Below, one piece after another: positions 57,551-64,000 of a stretch of DNA of 64,000 nt. A program made the translations under genes and the position numbers. The notes under the pieces are model-generated. The model saw only the letters and a list, made by a program, of their open reading frames with translations, was not told the origin of the DNA and did not search any database. The stretch comes from Vitellaria paradoxa (lineage: Eukaryota; Streptophyta; Magnoliopsida; Ericales; Sapotaceae). Every line of letters starts with the position of its first letter. The first letter of the stretch is position 1. Location of the stretch: positions 8,344,342-8,408,341 of the forward strand of contig CM034234.1 of NCBI GenBank assembly GCA_019916065.1, in the 5' to 3' direction.

Positions 57551-60235
57551 TGAAAAACAAAATTACTCTCTAACCTAATTAATATTCTAGCACTTCTATG
57601 TCTAATTAATAGTAGATATTTTTTTGTATTTTAAATTTAAAATATACTAAAAGTTGTTATTATAAGAATAGTTAAATTTTTAAAATTTAATTAGTTTTTT
57701 CCAATTAGCCTAATTATTATATAAATATTTTGTTTGTGTTTTTAAATTTAATTCCAAGTATGTTTGGATATGTAATTAGTATATTTTAAATTTAAAATAG
57801 AAAAAAAGCCTAAATTTAAAATACAAAAAAAATGTCTACTATTAATTAGATATGGAATTGCTTAAATATTAATTAGGTTTTATAGTATTTTTTTCAGTTC
57901 AATTTTAAAATTAAATTAGTCATGTTAAATAAGAATGATAAATATGCAGAATGACACATAGGATTTGATAATAAATTTTAAATTGATTTTATAAACACAA
58001 CTCAAATAAAAAAACATTATTATTAATCATATGTATTTTATAAAATAAAATAAATATAGTTAATGTGACCAATTTAAATTTATAATTATTAAGAAAAATA
58101 ACTACTCTTGATCCTAATTAATAATTGGTAATTTTATATTTAAAAAATGGTAAGGGTTGTTGTTGTGAGAGAAATAGCTTAATTATTAATTAAGCTTTTT
58201 TTATTTGTGTTTTTAATTAATTTTATTTTTTATTTTATTTTTATTTTTTAATTTAATCACTTACATATTTGAAATATATAAATTTATAACTATATGGAAT
58301 TCATAAATGAGTCATTTTTTGGAACCCATAAATTCATTTATATGAAATATATAAGTAAGTTGGTCCACTTTCAAAATCCAAGAAAGTAAATCCCTTTTAA
58401 GAGCCCATGAGTTCATTTGCATAATTAAAATCATACGATACAATTCAAGACCTTTTATAGGTAAAAAAAAAAAAAAAAAAGTGAAATTGTTGTGTTTTAT
58501 TGATGTAAGATAAAGAAATAAAAATTTTGCGAATGAAAAAAGAGAAAAAAAAAAACAAAGAATGAAAGAATTTAAAAAATAATTCAAAAATCTATAAAAA
58601 AAAATGAAAAGTGGAATGAAAAGCATTAGGCATGTCACGTAGAATGAGAGTGAAGGAAAGGGGAGAAAGAAACTACATTGAAGTGAAAAATAAAAATTAC
58701 TCTCTAACCTAATTAATATTTAAGCACTTCTATATCTAATTAATAGTATACATTTTTTTTGTATTTTAAATTTAAAATATACTAAGGCTCTGTTTGTTTG
58801 AGGAATTAGATGATGGGAGATAAGTAATTCCGTGGGGTCCACAAGTGAGATTAGATAAAAGATGAGATTAATTTTTTATGTGAGATTATTTTTTTAGTGT
58901 TTGGTTGATGGGATATAAAGTGAGATAAAAGATGTGATTTGATATATGATATGATAGGAAATAATTTTGAACTTTTAGATCTTGGAGGGAAGCAAATCCA
59001 GCCATGGAGGATTTATAATCCCACTTCCCCCACCGGATAAGTCATCCGGCCATTCTCTTCACAATTCATCCAATCCGTGGGACCCACGGATTAAACAAAA
59101 CTCAAAACAAACACTTCACAAGGTGGGTCCCACGGATAACTAATCCAATCCCCCATCTCTCATCCACCAAACAAACATAGCCTAAGAACTGTTATTATAA
59201 GAAGAGTTAGATTTTTAAATTTTAATTAGTTATTTTAAAATTTAATTAGTTTTTTCTTTCAAGCATAATTATTATTTAAATATTTTTGTTTTTGTTTTTA
59301 AATTTAATTCCAAATATGTTTGGATATGTAGTTACATATATGTAATTAGTATATTTTAAATTTAAAATCCAAAAAAAGTCTAAATTTAAAATACAAAAAA
59401 TACCACTACTAATTAGATATGGAATTGCTTAAATATTAATTAGATTAGAGAGTATTTCTTTCAGTTCAATTTTAAAGTAAAATTAATCACGTTGAATAAG
59501 AATGACGCATATGTAGAATGACTAATAGGATTTGATAATAAATTTTAAATTGATTTTATAAAAACAACTCAAATAAAAAATATTATTACTAATTATATGT
59601 ATTTTATAAAATAAAACAAATATAGTTAATGTGACCAATTTAAATTCATAGTTATTTTAAAGAATAACTACTCTCGATCCTAATTAATATTCGGTAATTT
59701 TATATTTTAAAAATATTAAGAGTTGTTGTTGTGAAAGAAATAACTTAATTATTAATTAAACTTTTTTATATGTGTTTTTTAATTAATTTTATTTTTTATT
59801 TTTATTTTTAATTTAATTACTAACATATTTGAAATATAAAAATTTTATAACTATAGTGAATTCATAAGTGAGTCATTTTTTGGAACCTATAAATTCAATT
59901 ATATGAAATCTATAAGTAAGTGGGTCCTTATTCAAAATCCAAGAATATAAATCTCTTTTTAGAGCCCGTGAGTTCATTTGCATTAATTAAAATCATATGA
60001 TGCAATTCAAGGGCTTTTATAGGCAAAAGAAAAAGTAAAATTGTTATATTTTATTGATGTGGGACAAAAAAAATAAAAGTTTTGTGAATGAAAAAAGAGA
60101 AAAAATAAGACAGAATGAAGGAATTTAAAAAATAATTCAAAATTTTATTAAAAAAATGAAAAGTGAAATCGAGAGCAATTAAGCATGCCATGTAGAATGA
60201 GAATGAAGGAGTGGAGGAAAGAGAAATTACATTGT
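57551..60235. repeat. 1.13-kb tandem segmental duplication
   Basis: Unit 1 (57551-58683) and unit 2 (58684-60235) align over their whole length. They start with TGAAAAA.AAAATTACTCTC and end near AGAAACTACATTG / AGAAATTACATTG. The size difference is mainly the 397-bp MITE in unit 2. Each unit begins with a foldback: in unit 1, 57522-57612 pairs with 57837-57925. Non-coding. Confidence 0.88.
58786..59182. mobile_element. Tourist-like MITE (397 bp) with TAA target duplication and an empty site
   Basis: The ends GGCTCTGTTTGTTTG and CAAACAAACATAGCC are inverse complements. TAA flanks both sides (58783-58785 and 59183-59185), the target preference of PIF/Harbinger-type Tourist MITEs. The same position in duplication unit 1 (TAA at 57648-57650) is uninterrupted, which defines the boundaries exactly. 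The interior has CCGTGGG(T/A)CC motifs in inverted arrangement. Confidence 0.88.
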
Positions 60236-60442
60236 TTTAATATTATAGTATAGATATTAATTTATGAAAATGTTTAAAGAAAAATAAAGTCGGAATATTA
60301 AATTACTTTTTAGAATCCTAACAGAAACTTAACAAAAAATTAACGGAAAGGGATTAAGGTTACTAACATTTCAAAACAAAAGAGGTATTTATAATTTTTA
60401 AATGTTGAGAGGGTTTAGATGCAATTTACCCATATATATATA

Positions 60443-61559
60443 TTTGTGTGTGTGTGTAGATAGATATATTGTTAATAGGAGTGCAGGTAAGCAATATTTT
60501 AGTAAAAAATTAGTCCTTTCCATTTATAAATAGTAAAGACAATTGGTAAAAATGAATGTGACAAGCTGTTTTAGTTAAAAAGTATTTTCACATAACAATG
60601 CTCAATCGAGTAACCAATCTTGACATTAATATGAGATTGATTGTCACCAGTATAATTACTGGTTGCAAATTAGTGTGCTTATATAAATATTAATATAAAT
60701 TTTTTGGAATAGTGTGTGTGTGTGTGTAGATAGATATATTGTTAATAGGAGTGCAAGTAAACAATATTTTAGTAAAAAATTAGTCCCCCTCTTTTATAAA
60801 TAGTTAGGAAAATTGGTCAAAATGATTGTGACAAGCTATTTGTCAGGTAAAAAATAATTTCTCATAATAAGACTCAATTGTGTAGCCAATCTTGACATTA
60901 ATTTGAGATTGACAGTCACCAGTATAATTAGTGGTTGCAAATTAATATGCTTATGTAAATATTAATATAAATTTTTTAAAAGAGTGTGTGTGCTTGTGTT
61001 TGTGTGTGTGTGTGCGTGTAAATAGATATATTGTTAACAGGAGTGCAAGTAAGCAATATTTTAGTAAAATATTAGTCCTCTTCATTTATAAATAATTAGA
61101 AAATTGGTCAAAATGATTGTGACAACCTATTCATTAGGTAAAAAGTATTTCCCATAATAAGGTTTAATTGTGTAGCCAATCTTGACATTAATTTCAGATT
61201 GATAGTTACTAGTGTAATTACTGATTGCAAATTAGTGTACTTATGTAAATATCAATGTAAATTTTTTGGAAGAGAGTGTGTGGAAGTGTGTGCGTGTGCA
61301 CGCATGTGGATATATTGTTAATAGGAACACGGGTAGGCAATATTTTAGTAAAAATTAGTCCATTTCATTTATAAATAATCAGGACAATTGGTTAAAATGA
61401 TTGTGACAAGCTATTTGTTAGGTAAAACGTATTTTCTCATAATAAGGCTCAATCATGTAGCTAATCTTGACATTAATTTGAGATTAATAGTCACCAGTAT
61501 AATTACTGGTTAAAAATTAATGTGTTTATGTATATATCAATATAAATTTTTTGAAAGAT
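60443..61559. repeat. Four tandem repeats of about 270-290 bp joined by TG-rich microsatellites
   Basis: GATATATTGTTAATAGGA-type starts occur with GTTAA at 60471, 60741, 61032 and 61317. Each unit continues with AGCAATATTTTAGTAAAA, TTATAAATA, ATGATTGTGACAAGC, AATCTTGACATTAAT and GTCACCAGTATAATTA, and ends with TATAAATTTTTT. (TG)n stretches lie between units. Confidence 0.9.
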
Positions 61560-61740
61560 TGCAAAGTCCTTAGGCCAAACAAAGTATCCTTATTAAGATA
61601 TTAAACAAATTACAAATTAATTCATGAAAAAATTAGGGGAAGGGGGTTATACCACGTGCACCAAAAAATTCTTTTGCATAATTTTTTTTCTGTTAAGTAA
61701 GAAATTTTTTTTTTTTTTCTGTTAAGTAAGAAATTAGATT
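61560..61740. other. Short AT-rich spacer before the RTE element
   Basis: It contains a ~29-bp duplication (TTTTTCTGTTAAGTAAGAAA twice, 61686-61735) and T-runs. Nothing else recognised. Confidence 0.4.
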
Positions 61741-61865
61741 TCGTGGGGGCGTTCCCTACTTAGCGACGCACTGTATGGTCCGAGTACAATGTTAAATAAG
61801 CAAGGACCGTTGCATCGGCGCCCGGGTGCGGTGTTAAATAGGCAAGGGTCCTCGCACTTTCCTAG

Positions 61866-63035
61866 ACGAGTAAGGGGGCAAGGAAGCTAGTCCAAAATAG
61901 AAGGCCGAGATTAGGTACTTGGAATATTGAGAGATTAACTGGGAAACTTATGGAAGTGGTGGATACAATGGAAAGGAGAAGAATTGCAATTGCTTGCTTG
62001 CAAGAGACGAAGTGGGTGGGACAGAAAGCTAAAGAGATTGAGAGGACTGGGTATAAGTTATGGTATACGGGACTTAATAGATCGAGAAATGGGGTCGGCA
62101 TAGTAGTAAGCAAGGACCTAAAGGAAGATATAGTTAATATGAAACGCTGTGGAGATAGGATTATTGCAATTAAGTTAGTGTTAGGAGAAGAGATAGTAAA
62201 CGTAATTAGTGCTTATGCCCCCCAGGTGGGCTTAGGAGATGTACATAAGGAGAAGTTTTGGGAAGACTTGGAAGGAATGCTATTAGAGATACCTCAAGGA
62301 GAGATGGTCTTCATAGGAGGAGATTTGAATGATCATATCGGACGCAACATAGATGGATACATAGGAGTACACGGGGGATATGGTTACAGTGATAGAAATG
62401 AAGAAGGGAAGGATATTTTGAAGTTTGCAGTGGCTTATGATCTCATGGTGACGAACACCTTTTTTAGGAAGAGAGAGGAACATTTGGTGACTTATAAGAG
62501 TGGCTTCTCAAAGACACAGATTGACTTCTTCTTAACTAGGAAAAGAGATTGTGTAGCTTGTAAAGATTGTAAAGTTATACCGGGGGAGAACTTGACTGGC
62601 CAACATAGGTTGTTGGTCATAGATGTGCAGCTTCAAAGGTGGGCTAGAAAAAAGAAGTCGTATAGATACTCAAAGACTAAATGGTGGAACTTAAAAGGTG
62701 ATAAGCAAGCAGCATTCAGGGAAAGAGTACTAGAGGAAAATATTTGGACGGTAAATGAGAGTGCAAATATTATGTGGGATAAGGTAGTAAAGTGTATTAG
62801 GAGGGTAGGGAAAGAAGTTTTAGGAGAATCCAAAGGGAGTGCTCCGGCACAGAAAGAGGCATGGTGGTGGAACGAGGTCGTCCAAGACAAGATAAGAGTT
62901 AAAAGAGAGTGTTTTAAATCTTGGCAAAACGACCAAAATGAAGCGAACTTGGAGAGGTATAGAGAAGCTAGAAGAGAAACCAAAAAGGCAGTTAGTGAGG
63001 CTAAGGCAAAGACATTTGAGGATTTATATAGGTGA
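61866..63035 (+). pseudogene. RTE endonuclease domain frame, ending in a premature stop
   Basis: The frame is open from 61866. The first ATG is at 61950, but the domain begins earlier (RPRLGTWNIERLTGKL at about 61899), so the ATG is probably not the original start. Counting from 61950, catalytic motifs are QETKW (residues 18-22), SAYAPQVG, FIGGDLNDHIG and TQIDFFLTR, with an Asn/Asp pair in the DLND block and a GQHRLL block carrying the His. A linker follows (WARKKKSYRYSKTKWWNLKG, EAWWWNEVVQDKI). TGA at 63033-63035 interrupts before LDTKEGERE, where the frame continues. Confidence 0.87.
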
Positions 63036-64000
63036 CTTGACACTAAGGAGGGCGAAAGAGAGATATTCAAGCTTGTTAAATCTAGAGATAGACGGACCAA
63101 GGATTTAAACCAAGTTAAATGCATTAAGGATGAGGATGAAAAGGTATTAGTAAAGGAAGAGGAGATAAAAGAACGTTGGAAGAGCTACTTCTACAAGTTA
63201 TTTAACGAAAGCAGTAGTAATGACATACATTTGGTGCAGTTTACCACTTTTAGGGAAGAATTAAATTTTATGTTCTATAGGAGAATCAGTAGGGAAGAAG
63301 TAAAAGAAGTATTAAAAATGATGAAGAATGGGAAAGCGGTTGGGCCAGATGGTATCCCTATTAAGGTTTGGAGGTGCTTAGGAGAGGATGGCATAAGTTG
63401 GTTGACAAAACTTTTTAATGTAGTGCTAAAGAGTAAGAAGATGCCTGATGCATGGAGGAAAAGTATCCTTATACCCATATACAAGAACAAATAAGATATT
63501 CAGAACTGTGCAAACTATCGCGGGATTAAATTGATAAGCCATATGATGAAATTATGGGAGAGAGTTATTGAGAGAAAACTAAGAAGGACAACAAACGTTT
63601 CAGAGAACCAATTTGGTTTCATGCCTAGAAGATCAACCATGGAGGCTATCTTTCTCTTGAGGAGGTTAATGGAACAGTATAGAGAAGGTCAAAAAGATTT
63701 ACATATGGTGTTCATCGATTTAGAGAAGGCATATGATCGGGTTCCTAGGGAGATTCTATGGAGAGTATTGGAAAAGAAAGGAGCGTGTGTCGCATATATT
63801 GAGGCGATAAATGACATGTATGATAGAGTCATGATATCTATACGAACGACTGGTGGAGAGACTAATGAGTTCCCTATCACAATTGGTTTACATCAAGGCT
63901 CAGCGTTAAGCCCGTACTTGTTTACTTTAATTATGGATGAGATTACAAGACATATTCAGAATGAGGTGCCGTGGTGTATGCTATTTGTAGATGATATTGT
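63036..64000 (+). pseudogene. RTE reverse transcriptase domain, partial
   Basis: After LDTKEGERE the same frame continues through KGRWKSYF-like sequence, EEVKEVLKMMKNGKAVGPDG, WRKSILIPIYKNK, a TAA stop (63492-63494), [48 protein letters not shown] (motif A) and [13 protein letters not shown] (motif B). It ends at FVDDIV (motif C; the family usually has FADDIV) at the window edge. RT would copy element RNA at the target site. The stop splits this copy. Confidence 0.87.

Larger units (their letters stand above)
54241..60432. mobile_element. Putative 6.2-kb TIR-bounded element carrying host gene fragments
   Basis: About 54281-54356 and 60345-60432 are inverted repeats. On the left (plus) and right (minus) they share CTCAACATTTAAAA, then AATAC.TTTT, then TTTTGAAATGTTAGTAA, CTAATCCC and TTCCG, in order and spacing. 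Between them lie an ALIS-like exon 1 fragment, an FLZ-like gene fragment, a nested TIR element and a tandem duplication. The layout resembles Pack-MULE gene-fragment capture, but no transposase and no target duplication were found. The class is inferred only. Confidence 0.5.
61741..64000 (+). mobile_element. RTE-clade LINE, 5' part, running off the window
   Basis: A GC-richer 5' leader (GTTAAATAGGCAAGGGTC, GGGGGCAAGGAAGCTAGTCC) precedes an AP-endonuclease frame and a reverse transcriptase. The combination of a single ORF, endonuclease then RT with 'KNGKAVGPDGIPIKVW' and '[13 protein letters not shown]', is that of plant RTE elements. Two in-frame stops (63033-63035 and 63492-63494) mean this copy is dead. 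The 3' end lies beyond 64000. Confidence 0.88.

Noticed and set aside
58312..58638. 108-codon minus-strand frame rich in Phe/Leu
   Set aside because: AT-rich low complexity within a tandemly duplicated non-coding unit; the second unit does not preserve the frame.
1..64000. tRNA, rRNA or snRNA genes
   Set aside because: No cloverleaf with conserved A and B boxes, and no rRNA core sequence, was noticed by eye on either strand. A tRNAscan-SE or Rfam search would be decisive.

Overview
This is plant nuclear DNA, almost certainly from a eudicot. It is AT-rich, its genes have small exons and GT-AG introns, its LTR elements are plant Ty1/copia and Ty3/gypsy types, and its recognisable host genes are plant genes (class II starch branching enzyme, an RLPH2-type phosphatase, an ALIS/CDC50-like fragment and an FLZ-like fragment). 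I cannot name the species. Most of the window is transposable elements nested in one another. The only host gene that reads as intact is the RLPH2-like phosphatase on the minus strand (47495-49645, four exons, 322 codons). I found no rRNA, tRNA or CRISPR.

Layout. 1-8085 is a Ty1/copia retrotransposon: partial left LTR, decayed gag and pol, complete right LTR, and at least one MITE in its long leader. It abuts a minus-strand LINE endonuclease remnant (8086-8605). From 9593 to 45964, minus strand, lies a class II starch branching enzyme (SBE2) pseudogene. Exons for both ends of the catalytic region are present in matching phase, but the middle exons are missing, with a repeat block (15.7-18.8 kb) within the gap. 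There are premature stops and a frameshift, and one intron is about 24.6 kb long.

That giant intron holds the strangest structure in the window. About 26 tandem copies of a ~455-bp unit (24.4-40.6 kb) are derived from the linker between endonuclease and reverse transcriptase of a minus-strand LINE ORF2. The array is interspersed with three copies of the reverse-transcriptase segment and ends in the LINE 3' part. A gypsy element (32214-35690) that lost RT, RNase H and integrase split one unit, and it carries a Mutator-like MITE with a perfect 9-bp target duplication. Next to the array is a TIR element (42.37-45.76 kb) with an unusual GC-rich, CpG-rich cargo.

Right of the phosphatase gene are several MITE families and then a putative 6.2-kb TIR-bounded element (54.24-60.43 kb). 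It carries fragments of two unrelated host genes (ALIS-like exon 1 and an FLZ-like 5' half), a nested TIR element, and a 1.13-kb tandem duplication of which only one copy took a Tourist-like MITE, leaving an empty site in the other. Four ~280-bp tandem repeats follow. An RTE-type LINE on the plus strand (61.74 kb to the window end) closes the window; a 3' fragment of the same clade sits in intron 1 of the phosphatase gene. No genes here form a functional pathway together. The window is best read as one live gene, one dead starch gene, and a layered record of insertions, tandem amplification and gene-fragment capture.
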